Below are positions 42,392 to 51,125 of a stretch of DNA of 64,000 nt, piece by piece. Position 1 is the stretch's first letter. Every line of letters begins with the position of its first letter. The stretch comes from Bacillota bacterium (GTDB taxonomy: Bacteria; Bacillota; Clostridia; Acetivibrionales; DTU013): contig JAEXNT010000010.1 in NCBI GenBank assembly GCA_023439545.1, forward strand, positions 79,674-143,673, written 5' to 3'. A program made the translations under genes and the position numbers. Below the pieces are notes generated by a model, which worked only from the letters and a program-made list of their open reading frames with translations, was not told the origin of the DNA and did not search any database.

Positions 42392-42952
42392 ATGGAAGAA
42401 CTGATACAACTGAAGATGAAGCTTAAGTCGGAACGTCCGGTATCATGGACGGAATTTCCCGATATAGGCCTCTACAAGGATCAGGTCGTATCCTACCTGC
42501 AAAGACAGCTGATCGATTTCGAAGGGGACGGGCAGATAACTTCGGCAATGATTAACAACTACATCAAGGATAGGCTGCTGCCCCGCGCCGATGGGAAAAA
42601 ATACTCCAGGGAGCACCTTGCAGGCCTCACCGAAATAGGTCTTCTGAAGCAGGTGCTGTCAGTGAGGGATACCGGCTTTTTACTTCAAAAGGAGCTTGGC
42701 GAAAACAAGCCGGAAGGATTTTACGATAAATTCAGGGCGATACTGGACAAAGCATTGAATGAAACAGCAGGGCAAATCGATCAGGATTGGGATGTCGATG
42801 CGCTTCCCGAAGTTGCGCTGACACTCGCCGTTTCAAGCTACTGCAGTAAGCTTGCCTGTGAAAGGCTTATAGAAATAATCAGGATAAAGGAAGCAGGCCA
42901 GGAACAGAAAAAGCTCGATAAAAAGGCCGATGCAAAATCAGAAAAAGGTTGA
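42392..42952 (+). CDS. DUF1836 protein
   Basis: 186 aa from ATG 42392 (GGGAGGGG upstream). The DUF1836 block reads as a helical DNA-binding-like domain (about residues 50-90: QITSAMINNYIKDRLLPRADGKKYSREHL), followed by a helical bundle. In the family the N-terminal part resembles MerR-type HTH; the target here is unknown. The stop codon TGA (42950) is the first bases of a 30-bp tandem repeat, so slippage there could alter the C-terminus. Confidence 0.8.
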   Translation: MEELIQLKMKLKSERPVSWTEFPDIGLYKDQVVSYLQRQLIDFEGDGQITSAMINNYIKDRLLPRADGKKYSREHLAGLTEIGLLKQVLSVRDTGFLLQKELGENKPEGFYDKFRAILDKALNETAGQIDQDWDVDALPEVALTLAVSSYCSKLACERLIEIIRIKEAGQEQKKLDKKADAKSEKG

Positions 42953-43040
42953 ACACCGGGCGCTGGAACAACGGACGTCGGAGCACCGGGCGCTGGAACA
43001 ACGGACGTCGGAGCACCGGGCGCCGGAACACCGGACGTCG
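42951..43040. repeat. Three tandem copies of a 30-bp repeat
   Basis: Copies start at 42951, 42981 and 43011 with 2-4 differences each (core CACCGGGCGCTGGAACAACG). The unit is a multiple of three, and both strands read open through it. The DUF1836 stop lies at the left edge. Confidence 0.92.
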
Positions 43041-43065
43041 GTGATGACAGGAGCGGAACAGAAAA

Positions 43066-43578
43066 ATGGAATTTCACAGGGCAATAGAAGAAGACGCAAA
43101 GAGAATAATGGAAATAATCGGGCAAGCCCAGGATTACCTGAGGGAACAGGGCGTGAACCAGTGGCAGAACAATTATCCGGACATTTCTACCATCACGAAC
43201 GATATAGGCAATAAAGACTGTTATATATTGCGGGACAACGGCAGGATAGTCGCAACTGTGACCGTGGTTTTCGGCGGTGAAAAAACCTACGCTGAGATAT
43301 TTGAAGGCAAGTGGCTGAGCAGCCGCGAATACGCCACGATTCACAGGATAGCAGTGGATGCGGGATATAAGGGAAGAGGCCTGGCTTCGGTAATCATCTG
43401 CAAGGTTGAAGCAATGTGCCGCGGCAGGGGTATCTCCAGTATACGTGTCGACACGCACCGGCAGAACACGTCGATGAAAAGAATGCTGATTAAAAACGGG
43501 TTTACATATTGCGGGATAATTTATCTTCCGGACGGCAGCGAAAGGATTGCTTTTGAGAAAATATTGCCTGCCGTTTAG
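43066..43578 (+). CDS. GNAT-family N-acetyltransferase
   Basis: A protein of 170 aa. A helical start (FHRAIEEDAKRIMEIIGQAQ) is followed by an HRIAVDAGYKGRGLASVIICKVE acetyl-CoA motif (K-G-R-G-L-A) and VDTHRQNTSMKRMLIKNGF. AGGAG lies 11 bp upstream, a little far. It is placed directly after the 30-bp repeats. Confidence 0.83.
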   Translation: MEFHRAIEEDAKRIMEIIGQAQDYLREQGVNQWQNNYPDISTITNDIGNKDCYILRDNGRIVATVTVVFGGEKTYAEIFEGKWLSSREYATIHRIAVDAGYKGRGLASVIICKVEAMCRGRGISSIRVDTHRQNTSMKRMLIKNGFTYCGIIYLPDGSERIAFEKILPAV

Positions 43579-43707
43579 AAAAAAATTTCTTTGACGGGAC
43601 GCGTGTGCCTTTATTCCGGCATATGCCTGTGATCCTTTTTTACATGCGCTTCCCATGAATCAACCAGCCTTTTTCCATAAACATATCGTTTTATTTCATG
43701 TAAATCA

Positions 43708-43735
43708 TTAAAGGTTACTATCTAAATCCTATTAT
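43708..43735 (+). promoter_or_regulatory. Putative promoter upstream of the c-di-AMP riboswitch
   Basis: TTAAAG, 16 bp, TATTAT; modest match, but right place, about 10 bp before the riboswitch. Confidence 0.4.
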
Positions 43736-43746
43736 GGTAAACTGTC

Positions 43747-43862
43747 ATGGAAGCCGAATCTTCAGCAATGAAGAGCGGGGGACGCACCAAATGGGGTGAA
43801 GCCGGTAAAACGGCGGGGTATACTCTTTTACCTAACCCGACAACTAACCTCGCAGGCTACAA
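43747..43862 (+). ncRNA. Cyclic di-AMP riboswitch (ydaO-yuaA class)
   Basis: The conserved elements of the class appear in order: AGAGCGGGGGAC, then TGGGGTGAA, then a hairpin region with GGCGGGGTATACTC, CCTAACCCGA and finally CAACTAACCTCGCAGGC. AGCC at the 5' side pairs with GGCT at the 3' side. It is immediately upstream of a peptidoglycan hydrolase gene, the commonest partner of this riboswitch, which turns genes off when c-di-AMP is high. Confidence 0.88.
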
Positions 43863-43880
43863 AAAAGAGGAGGACATATC

Positions 43881-44612
43881 ATGTCAAGGCCAGGCAAGTT
43901 TCTTATCACATCAGTAGCATTGATCTTATTTGTCTTTCTATCTTCGCAGATGGCTTTTGCAAGTTCCGTTACAGCATTGAAAAAGGATATGAGGGGTGAC
44001 GCTGTTACCGAACTCCAGAAATATCTCAAGCAATTGGGATTTATGGATATCGGCCCTACCGGGTATTTCGGTGACATTACGGAAGCTGCAGTAAAGGCGT
44101 TCCAGAAGGAATATGATCTTGAACAGGACGGTATTGCGGGTAAAAAGACTATCGGAAAAATCGAAACGCTTTCGGACGGTAAAGCTCAGATATCGACGAA
44201 GAGCGCCACTATGACGAAGGCGTCAAGGGGAGAAGATTCGGTGACCGATAAGCTGATCAGCTTTGCAAAACGTTTCATCGGGGTCAGGTACAGATGGGGC
44301 GGAACGACACCCAAGGGATTCGACTGCTCGGGCTTCACAAAGTATGTATTCAACAACATAGGTGTCAAGCTGAACAGGACTTCGACCTCGCAGGCAGCGC
44401 AGGGAGAACGCATTTCAAAATCCGGACTGCAGCCCGGCGACCTTGTGTTCTTCGATACGAACGGAGGACATAACCGTATAAACCATGTTGGAATCTACAT
44501 TGGAGGAGGCAGGTTTATCCAGGCTTCTTCCACAGGCGACGGCGTTACGATATCGGATATCGATTCGGGTTTTTACGCAAACGCTTACATGACTGCGAGA
44601 AGAGTCCTCTGA
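43881..44612 (+). CDS. NlpC/P60 peptidoglycan hydrolase with PG-binding domain
   Basis: A protein of 243 aa with an N-terminal signal peptide (FLITSVALILFVFLSSQMAFA, cleavage after the AFA), a PG_binding_1 domain (about residues 33-93: DMRGDAVTELQKYLKQLGF), a linker, and an NlpC/P60 domain with the catalytic Cys149 in GFDCSGF and His202 in HVGIYIG. It cuts stem peptides of peptidoglycan outside the cell. The c-di-AMP riboswitch in front ties it to osmotic/wall homeostasis. A terminator follows. Confidence 0.95.
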   Translation: MSRPGKFLITSVALILFVFLSSQMAFASSVTALKKDMRGDAVTELQKYLKQLGFMDIGPTGYFGDITEAAVKAFQKEYDLEQDGIAGKKTIGKIETLSDGKAQISTKSATMTKASRGEDSVTDKLISFAKRFIGVRYRWGGTTPKGFDCSGFTKYVFNNIGVKLNRTSTSQAAQGERISKSGLQPGDLVFFDTNGGHNRINHVGIYIGGGRFIQASSTGDGVTISDIDSGFYANAYMTARRVL

Positions 44613-44667
44613 CAGACTGATCTGCGTGTTCGTCATATCTTTTTTACGGAAAACTAAAACATCTGCT

Positions 44668-44700
44668 GTGGCATCGGAAGTAACCGACGCCACTTTTTTT
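44668..44700 (+). terminator. Rho-independent terminator after the NlpC/P60 gene
   Basis: GTGGCATCGG pairs with CCGACGCCAC (one mismatch), followed by seven T. Confidence 0.88.
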
Positions 44701-44758
44701 ATTTATAGGCATGCGGCTTGTATTTCCTTTACAAATACCTATTCCTGTCCGAATGAAA

Positions 44759-44767
44759 TGGTATAAT
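44759..44767 (+). promoter_or_regulatory. Extended -10 element of sbcD
   Basis: TGG-TATAAT, 33 bp upstream of the sbcD start; -35 unclear. Confidence 0.55.
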
Positions 44768-44799
44768 TATATTAAGAAACCTGATCTGGGGGCGTTGAA

Positions 44800-46338
44800 A
44801 TGCGGATATTGCACACATCCGACTGGCATCTGGGCAGAAACCTTGAACAAATAAGCCGTATCGGAGAGCAGCGGGAATTTATCGATCATCTCTGCAGGAT
44901 CGTTGAGGAGCAGAAAGTTGAACTGGTGCTTGTCGCCGGCGACATATACGATACCAGCAACCCGTCGGCGGCTGCCGAGGAGCTGTTTTACGAAGCAATC
45001 GACAGGCTTTGCGATAACGGCAGGAGAGCAGTCGTTGTCATTGCGGGAAATCACGATAATCCGGAACGTCTTTGCGCCGCAAGCCCGCTGGCCCGCAGAA
45101 AAGGGATAATACTTCTGGGTTATCCGGGAAGCGATGCCGGAGAGGATTACAAAGCGGAACCGTCCGTCGTATGTATAACGGACTCCGGCCCCGGATGGCT
45201 GGAACTGAACATACCGGGCTGCGAGCATCATGCGGTCGTAATAACGATGCCGTATCCTTCAGAAGCAAGGCTCGAGGAGCTTTTGACACTGGAGGCCGAC
45301 GAGACGGCGTTGCAGCAGGCGTATTCGCAAAGAGTGGGCAGTATTTTCAGAAAGCTGGAGGACAAATTCCGCGAGGATACGGTAAATCTTGTTGCAGCGC
45401 ACTTGTTCCTGCTTGGGGGCAGCGCTTCCGATTCTGAAAGAACGCTTCAGGTTGGAGGAGCTATGACCGTCGATCCGTCAGTGATGCCCGCGAAGGCCCA
45501 TTATACGGCGCTTGGCCATTTGCACCGCCCGCAGGAGATAAGGAATGCGCCCTGCCCCGTATTCTATGCGGGTTCTCCGCTTGCCTACAGCTTCTCGGAA
45601 GCGGATTATGCGAAGGCAGTCTATATTGTTGATGCAAAGCCCGGTGAAAATGCGGTTGTGACGCCCTGCTACCTTAACTGTGGCAGGCCCTTGAGAAAAT
45701 GGCTGGCCGAAAAGGGAATGGGACAAGCCCTGGAGTGGTGCAGGGAAGGCCGTGACGCCAATGCCTGGATAGATCTTGAGATTGTGACGGACCGTATATT
45801 CACGGCCGAGGAGCAAAAAACGCTTAGGAGCCTGAATCCGGGCATTATCAACATACGGCCCAGGATAAAGGCCGAAGATTCTGAAATTTTTGAATTTCAA
45901 AGCAGGGAAGGCCGAAAGATAGACGAGCTGTTCGGCGATTACTATAAATACAGGATGGGTACGGATATAACCGACGATTTGATGAGGGCGTTTCTGGAGA
46001 TCGTCAATGGCGTCGGTGAAGAAAATGACGACGTGATACAGGAGTGCGCAGTAACGAGTGAACCGGGCGCATCAAACGCATCGGACGTATCAAACGTATC
46101 AGATGCATCAGACACACCGGGCGTATCAGACGCACCGGGCGTATCAGGCGCGTCGGGCACATCAGACGAAGAGGCAGATAGCCATGATGCGGAGCGGGAA
46201 TGTGCCGCAGCCGACGAAGAAAGGGTTGAAAATACCGATATTGCCGAAGCGCGCAGCGACACAAAAGCCGATAGAGGCGTACAGGAATGTGCCGCTGATG
46301 AAGGCGGAAATGGAGGGGTGATCGGGCATGAGGCCTAA
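44800..46338 (+). CDS. sbcD: SbcD, nuclease subunit of SbcCD
   Basis: A protein of 512 aa, about 100 longer than usual. The metallophosphoesterase sites are clear: HTSDWHLGRNL (D8-W-H10), VAGDIYD, GNHDN, VAAHLFLLG and LGHLHRPQ. The surplus is the C-terminal tail (about residues 405-512), a low-complexity Ser/Asp/Ala region with repeated SDASD-type units in DNA and protein. With SbcC it opens hairpins and removes protein-blocked DNA ends. The next gene begins inside this one (11-bp overlap). Confidence 0.95.
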   Translation: MRILHTSDWHLGRNLEQISRIGEQREFIDHLCRIVEEQKVELVLVAGDIYDTSNPSAAAEELFYEAIDRLCDNGRRAVVVIAGNHDNPERLCAASPLARRKGIILLGYPGSDAGEDYKAEPSVVCITDSGPGWLELNIPGCEHHAVVITMPYPSEARLEELLTLEADETALQQAYSQRVGSIFRKLEDKFREDTVNLVAAHLFLLGGSASDSERTLQVGGAMTVDPSVMPAKAHYTALGHLHRPQEIRNAPCPVFYAGSPLAYSFSEADYAKAVYIVDAKPGENAVVTPCYLNCGRPLRKWLAEKGMGQALEWCREGRDANAWIDLEIVTDRIFTAEEQKTLRSLNPGIINIRPRIKAEDSEIFEFQSREGRKIDELFGDYYKYRMGTDITDDLMRAFLEIVNGVGEENDDVIQECAVTSEPGASNASDVSNVSDASDTPGVSDAPGVSGASGTSDEEADSHDAERECAAADEERVENTDIAEARSDTKADRGVQECAADEGGNGGVIGHEA

Positions 46339-49300
46339 GCTGCTGGAAATAGAAGGACTACAGAGTTTTACCGATAAACAGAGTATTGATTTCGAAGCTT
46401 TGGGAGAGACCGGCCTCTTCGGCATTTTCGGTCCAACCGGCAGCGGAAAGTCCACCATATTGGACGCGATCACCTTTGCTCTGTATGGCAGGGTGAAAAG
46501 AGCGGAAAACGGCACTCAGGGGATCATCAATTCAAACTGCAAAACCGCAAGGGTTTCATTCGCGTTCGAGCTCACAAAGGACGGAAGCAGGAGGACATAC
46601 CGCGTTGAGAGGACATATCAGAGGAAAAAGAACGCACCGAACTCGTGTGAACCTAAAGTGGCGCGCCTTATCGAAATAACACCGTACGGAGACATACCGC
46701 TCTGCGATAAGGCTACCGAAATCAGTAGCTTCGTAAGGGATCTCCTGGGCTTGAACAACGAAGATTTCACCAGGGCTGTAGTACTACCGCAGAACAGCTT
46801 CCAGGATTTTTTGCTGCTTGATAACAAAGACCGCCGAGGCATGCTCGAGAGGATTTTTTATCTCGAGGAATACGGACGGGAACTAGAGGAAAAATTGAAA
46901 TATAAAATGGCCGGTATGAAAAGCCGGCTGGATGTATTGTCCGGCGAACTCAGAGCATACGAAGACGCATCGGACGAAGCGCTTGAAGAATCCCGGAAGA
47001 CCATGGAAGAGGCTGCGCTTGAGAGAACTCGGATTGAAAAGACTGCAAAGGAATCTGAAAGCAGGTACAACGAAGCGAAAGAGGTTTGGGGACTTATACA
47101 GGAACAGACCGAATTTATCAGGCTGGAGCAGGAACACACGGCCTCCTCGGAAGCTGTCGACAGTATGCGGATCAGCCTGGAAAGGGCGGTCAAGGCAGGC
47201 GGCCTGCTGGACTCCATATTGAATACAAGAAATATCAGGGGCAAGCTGGAGGCTACCATGCAGCAGCTTGCCGAATTATCGGCCGCTATCCCCGGCGTAT
47301 CGTACAACCTCGAAAATATCAGGGCGGAATATGAAAAATTCAAAAAGGAAGTCGTTCTCGAACAGCCCAGACTCGTAGGACAGAGAGCAAGACTTACAGA
47401 TGCGCTGGCGCTTCAGGAAGAGATCGACGAAGTTTTGGGCAGGGCGTCCGTACTGCATGCCGAAGCAATTCAGCTTCAGACTGCCGAAAACGGAAAAAAT
47501 GAAGAACTCGAAAGTGCATCAAGCATGTGCGGCTTGCTCGAGCAGGAGGCCGGAAGGCTGAAGCTAGAAATCGAACCGCTTAAAGTGGATCCCGAATACC
47601 GCCGGCAGGTGCAGGAAGGCGTAAAGCTTAAAAATGAGGCGGAACAGCTGGCCTCGGGGATCAAAAGCCTGGAGGAGCGTAAAAGAGCGCTTCTCGATGC
47701 GGGAGCTGTGCTGGAGCAAAAGTTGGGCTTGGTTAATGGCGAACTATCAGCATGTCTGGAGACACAAAAAAAACTATCCGATGAAAAAGCCAGGCATGAG
47801 AGCGATAAGCCTACGGACCAGAATGCTTTAAAGAAGCTGAGCGATAGGATACATTCCGTGCGGGGCACATACGACCTGATGCTGCTGAGAAAAAATGAAT
47901 TGGACAGGCTTAAGGCCAAGGCTGAGAGACAAAAGGAGGAGGCCGGTGAGCTTGGGCGGAGATCGGCACTTCTCGATGAGGAAAAGGGAAAAGCCGCTGC
48001 GGCTGTTGAACGGGAAAAGGTTGCTTATGACAAGGCGTTGAATGAATCCAGCCTGAATTCCGCCTATAACCTTTCAAAAATGCTGAAGGTCGGCGAACCA
48101 TGTCCTGTATGCGGTTCAAGACAACATCCCGGGCCTGCTTCGCATATGGAAGCAGGAGACGCTGACCGGTTGGAGAAAACATTGCAGGCTGCAAAGCAAA
48201 AGTTTGAAGAAGCTGAACAAGCTTACAGGGATGCCGAAAGGAACGCACTGATCACAGCAGGACAGCTGAAAACGGCCTCGGATCAGCTTGAACTACTGCT
48301 TAAGGAGATAGAATCCAAGACGGGAGAATTCGATCAGGAACAGCAGAAGCTGCCGGAAAAGCTAAAAGGATTGAGCATGGAGGAGATACGGGCCGAGATT
48401 GACAAGGCAGGTAAAACTTACGATGAAAAAAGGCAGCTACTGGAAAGCTGGGAGCAGAAACTAGATGAACTAAGACGCGGCATTGATGAAATCAATAACG
48501 TTACGGCGGAGAAAAGACTGTCCCAGAACGAATTGATGACACAGGCCAGGGGCAATCGTGAGAATATCTCCGAACTTGACGGCAGTATCGGGGAATCGGA
48601 AAAATCACTTGAACTTGCCGCCCGGAAGTATACAGCTTTTCTTAAGCTGCATGATTTGAAGGATGCCGGGGCCGAACTCGAAAGACTTGCCGTGAATGAC
48701 CGTAAACTCCATGAGCTTCAGTCGGATATGGAAAAGACAGAGGAAAAAGTCAGGAGCATAAGGTCCGATGCTGAAAAACTCAGGGAGGAGTGGAGGTTAC
48801 TGAACTCTGAAAGGATAAGAAAGGAGACCCAGGAGAACGGCCTGAACCTTCAAAAGGATGAAAAGACTGCCAGACTTAGGGAATTGGCGGGCGAGGCAGC
48901 CGATATTAAAGCCGGGATCGAACATATCGATGAATTACTTGCAGCATATACGGAAAGGGACGGCAAATACTGCGAGGACATAGAAATTCTTGAGAAAAGC
49001 TTCAATGAGCTTTGTGCCCGAAGAGCGTCTCTCGAAAACCAGCGGGACATATATTCGGAGACCTTGAAAAATGATGAGGCCAGACTGAGAGTTGCACTTG
49101 CGGACAAGGGCTTCGACGATGATAAAGATGCTGAAGCTTCCGTAATCACACATGAAAAGCAGGCTGAGTTTAAATCGAAGATAGAGGAGTACGACCAAAA
49201 GCTGTTGAATATACGGGCGCAGCTGGCAAATCTTCAGAAGAAACTCAAATCACGCAGTATTACCGAGGAGGAATGGCGGGCGGCCGACGGCGCATGGCAG

Positions 49301-49954
49301 GAGCTGTCCGCGTACAGGGAGGCGTGTGTAACTGCCGGAGAGGTCTCCCGTAACAATTACAGGCTTCTTAAGGGCAAACATGAAAAATGGGTGACGCTCA
49401 GTAAAATGAATGACGAGCTAACCCGGAAGCAAGGTCTTTACGACCAGATTCAGAAGCTATTGAAGGCAGAACTCAGGAAGGATAACAGTTTCATCGATTA
49501 TATAGCGGAGGAACGGCTTCGCTATGTAGCCGCGAATGCTTCGCGGACGCTCGGCATCATTACAAAGCACCGTTATATGCTCGAGCTTGACACGGAAGCC
49601 GGTTTTATAATAAGGGATCAGGCCAATGGAGGCGTACACCGTATGATCAGGTCATTGTCAGGCGGAGAAACCTTTTTGACGTCGCTTTCGCTGGCGCTGG
49701 CGCTTTCCGAGCAGATCCAGCTGAAGGGGCAAAGCCCGCTGGAATTCTTTTTCCTCGACGAAGGTTTCGGAACGCTTGATCAGGAACTGCTGGACACCGT
49801 TATAGACTCACTGGAGAGATTAAGCAGCAGTGACCGCGTCATCGGCCTGATCAGCCATGTTCCCGAGCTTAAAAGCAGGATCGCCAGGAGACTTATTGTA
49901 CAGCCCCCGACATTGCAGGGTGACGGCAGCAAAGTTACGGTCGAAAAGGCGTAA
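46328..49954 (+). CDS. sbcC: SbcC, Rad50-like ATPase of SbcCD
   Basis: A protein of 1208 aa. Walker A GPTGSGKSTILDAITFALYG lies at residues about 36-55; long coiled coils flank the zinc-hook CPVC (Cys592 and Cys595). Near the C-terminus lie the signature SLSGGETFLTSLSLALALSE and Walker B FFFLDEGFGTLD. It is the structural maintenance-type partner of SbcD, forming the DNA-end processing complex. ATG 46328 overlaps the end of sbcD by 11 bp. Confidence 0.97.
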   Translation: MRPKLLEIEGLQSFTDKQSIDFEALGETGLFGIFGPTGSGKSTILDAITFALYGRVKRAENGTQGIINSNCKTARVSFAFELTKDGSRRTYRVERTYQRKKNAPNSCEPKVARLIEITPYGDIPLCDKATEISSFVRDLLGLNNEDFTRAVVLPQNSFQDFLLLDNKDRRGMLERIFYLEEYGRELEEKLKYKMAGMKSRLDVLSGELRAYEDASDEALEESRKTMEEAALERTRIEKTAKESESRYNEAKEVWGLIQEQTEFIRLEQEHTASSEAVDSMRISLERAVKAGGLLDSILNTRNIRGKLEATMQQLAELSAAIPGVSYNLENIRAEYEKFKKEVVLEQPRLVGQRARLTDALALQEEIDEVLGRASVLHAEAIQLQTAENGKNEELESASSMCGLLEQEAGRLKLEIEPLKVDPEYRRQVQEGVKLKNEAEQLASGIKSLEERKRALLDAGAVLEQKLGLVNGELSACLETQKKLSDEKARHESDKPTDQNALKKLSDRIHSVRGTYDLMLLRKNELDRLKAKAERQKEEAGELGRRSALLDEEKGKAAAAVEREKVAYDKALNESSLNSAYNLSKMLKVGEPCPVCGSRQHPGPASHMEAGDADRLEKTLQAAKQKFEEAEQAYRDAERNALITAGQLKTASDQLELLLKEIESKTGEFDQEQQKLPEKLKGLSMEEIRAEIDKAGKTYDEKRQLLESWEQKLDELRRGIDEINNVTAEKRLSQNELMTQARGNRENISELDGSIGESEKSLELAARKYTAFLKLHDLKDAGAELERLAVNDRKLHELQSDMEKTEEKVRSIRSDAEKLREEWRLLNSERIRKETQENGLNLQKDEKTARLRELAGEAADIKAGIEHIDELLAAYTERDGKYCEDIEILEKSFNELCARRASLENQRDIYSETLKNDEARLRVALADKGFDDDKDAEASVITHEKQAEFKSKIEEYDQKLLNIRAQLANLQKKLKSRSITEEEWRAADGAWQELSAYREACVTAGEVSRNNYRLLKGKHEKWVTLSKMNDELTRKQGLYDQIQKLLKAELRKDNSFIDYIAEERLRYVAANASRTLGIITKHRYMLELDTEAGFIIRDQANGGVHRMIRSLSGGETFLTSLSLALALSEQIQLKGQSPLEFFFLDEGFGTLDQELLDTVIDSLERLSSSDRVIGLISHVPELKSRIARRLIVQPPTLQGDGSKVTVEKA

Positions 49955-49985
49955 CTTGGATACAAAGCTATTCGAGGTATAAAGT

Positions 49986-50014
49986 TTGCAATTATAACCA
50001 TATTATTATATAAT
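49986..50014 (+). promoter_or_regulatory. Sigma-A promoter of the small gene at 50091
   Basis: TTGCAA, 17 bp, TATAAT; about 75 bp upstream of the start. Confidence 0.7.
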
Positions 50015-50090
50015 TGTTAGTGACAGCTTTCGCTTAGCGTCCGAATAAGTAAGCTTCACGATAGTTCATTAGCTTAAGGGGAGTGATAAA

Positions 50091-50483
50091 ATGACGGTTA
50101 AAGGAGAAAAAACTGCAGTTGCCGTTAACGCGGCTGGCAATGTCGATACGGCAGTTGCTGCGGTAACCAGGGAAAAGAAAACCGTTAAAAAAGTGCAGAC
50201 TGATAACGATGTAAAGCGCAAGGCAGTGAAACTGGTAGTTGCACACCTGCGTAAAAAGCTGCCTGAAACGGGTTTTATCGGTAAGGAACACATTATAGGC
50301 TGGATTGAAGGTATGGAGGAGATCCTTCTGAAGGACGAATTCGTAATGATAGAGTATATTCAGATGAGACACAGCCTCAATGACATTATCGAACGTACGG
50401 TTGATGAAGAACTTAGATTCAAATTGCGGGACTCATGGTATAGTCTGGGTAAGGCCCTCGACAAGAAGGTCAAACAGAAATAG
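50091..50483 (+). CDS. Small basic protein of unknown function
   Basis: A protein of 130 aa, strongly charged. An N-terminal low-complexity region of Ala/Val/Lys (residues 1-38) is followed by a helical part (AVKLVVAHLRKKLPETGFI ... GMEEILLKDEFVMIEYIQM ... LRFKLRDSWYSLGKALDKKV). AAGGGGAGTG precedes the ATG. Its strong own promoter and terminator make it a one-gene unit. Not recognised; a DNA- or RNA-binding role is possible from the charge only. Confidence 0.6.
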   Translation: MTVKGEKTAVAVNAAGNVDTAVAAVTREKKTVKKVQTDNDVKRKAVKLVVAHLRKKLPETGFIGKEHIIGWIEGMEEILLKDEFVMIEYIQMRHSLNDIIERTVDEELRFKLRDSWYSLGKALDKKVKQK

Positions 50484-50495
50484 ATCCAGATGAAT

Positions 50496-50519
50496 GAGCC
50501 CGGTGATACCGGGTTTTTT
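50496..50519 (+). terminator. Rho-independent terminator
   Basis: CCCGGT-GAT-ACCGGG followed by six T, directly after the stop of the 50091 gene. Confidence 0.88.
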
Positions 50520-50552
50520 ATTTAGTTTCGTTTATAGGAAAATGCTGTATTC

Positions 50553-50609
50553 AATGATCCGTCCCGAACCGGCGGCCGCTCCTCCGGTTCTGTACGGATC
50601 ATTTTTTTT
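50553..50609 (+). terminator. Second strong terminator, 34 bp further on
   Basis: AATGATCCGT pairs with ACGGATCATT, with an inner GAACCGG/CCGGTTC helix, then eight T. Placed just before the GntR promoter, so it insulates that promoter or backs up the first terminator. Confidence 0.85.
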
Positions 50610-50659
50610 GAGTGGGACAGGAGGGCAGGGATCCGGGGTGCTTTTTTATTGTCTTATTC

Positions 50660-50688
50660 TTGACATATATTTCAAACGAGTATAGAAT
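50660..50688 (+). promoter_or_regulatory. Sigma-A promoter of the gntR-ABC operon
   Basis: TTGACA, 17 bp, TAGAAT. An AATACA-AAA-TGTATT dyad (50686-50700) overlaps its -10 end. Confidence 0.75.
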
Positions 50689-50702
50689 ACAAAATGTATT
50701 AA

Positions 50703-50725
50703 CTGTACTAGTAAGAGTAATACAG
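50703..50725 (+). promoter_or_regulatory. Candidate YtrA-type operator
   Basis: CTGTACTA and TAATACAG form an inverted pair separated by seven bases, just downstream of the promoter and before the GntR gene; the half-sites resemble known YtrA-subfamily operators (GTACTA...TA-TAC). Autoregulation is inferred from position. Confidence 0.5.
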
Positions 50726-50738
50726 ATGGGAGGCGTGT

Positions 50739-51125
50739 ATGCTCCAAATTGATTATAGGGATCGGAATCCGATCTATGAGCAGATAAGGAATAAAATGAA
50801 GGAGCTCATCATAAAGGGAGTTTTAAAGCCTCATGAAAGAGTCCCGTCCGTTCGCGAACAGGCCCAGTCGCTTACGATAAACCCGAATACCATCCAAAAG
50901 GCGTACAGGGAGTTGGAGGACAAGGGCTATATCTATTCAGTCAAGGGAAAGGGAAGCTTTGTTTCCCCTGCTGACATGTGGAAAGGCGACGATAAGCTGG
51001 ACGAACTTATCCAAAGCCTCGAAAAGACCGTATCGGAAATGATTTTGTTCGGAGCGGACAAAAAGAAAGTTATTGACGTGATTGAGAATATTTTTCGGAG
51101 AGAGGAAGGTGGAAGATCTTTATGA
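50739..51125 (+). CDS. GntR-family (YtrA subfamily) repressor
   Basis: A protein of 128 aa, the short form that ends soon after the winged helix. It has the GntR HTH (residues about 10-75): IYEQIRNKMKELIIKGVLK, RVPSVREQAQSLTINPNTIQKAYRELEDKGYI and KGKGSFV. A C-terminal helix dimerises in this subfamily. YtrA-type repressors control adjacent ABC transporters and respond to wall-active agents. Its stop overlaps the ATPase start (ATGA). Confidence 0.92.
   Translation: MLQIDYRDRNPIYEQIRNKMKELIIKGVLKPHERVPSVREQAQSLTINPNTIQKAYRELEDKGYIYSVKGKGSFVSPADMWKGDDKLDELIQSLEKTVSEMILFGADKKKVIDVIENIFRREEGGRSL

Noticed and set aside
42951..43040. CRISPR array at the 30-bp repeats
   Set aside because: No spacers between the copies; they are contiguous and partly coding.
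50494..50685. A 63-codon ORF between the small charged protein and gntR
   Set aside because: It spans two terminators and the promoter region and has no ribosome site.
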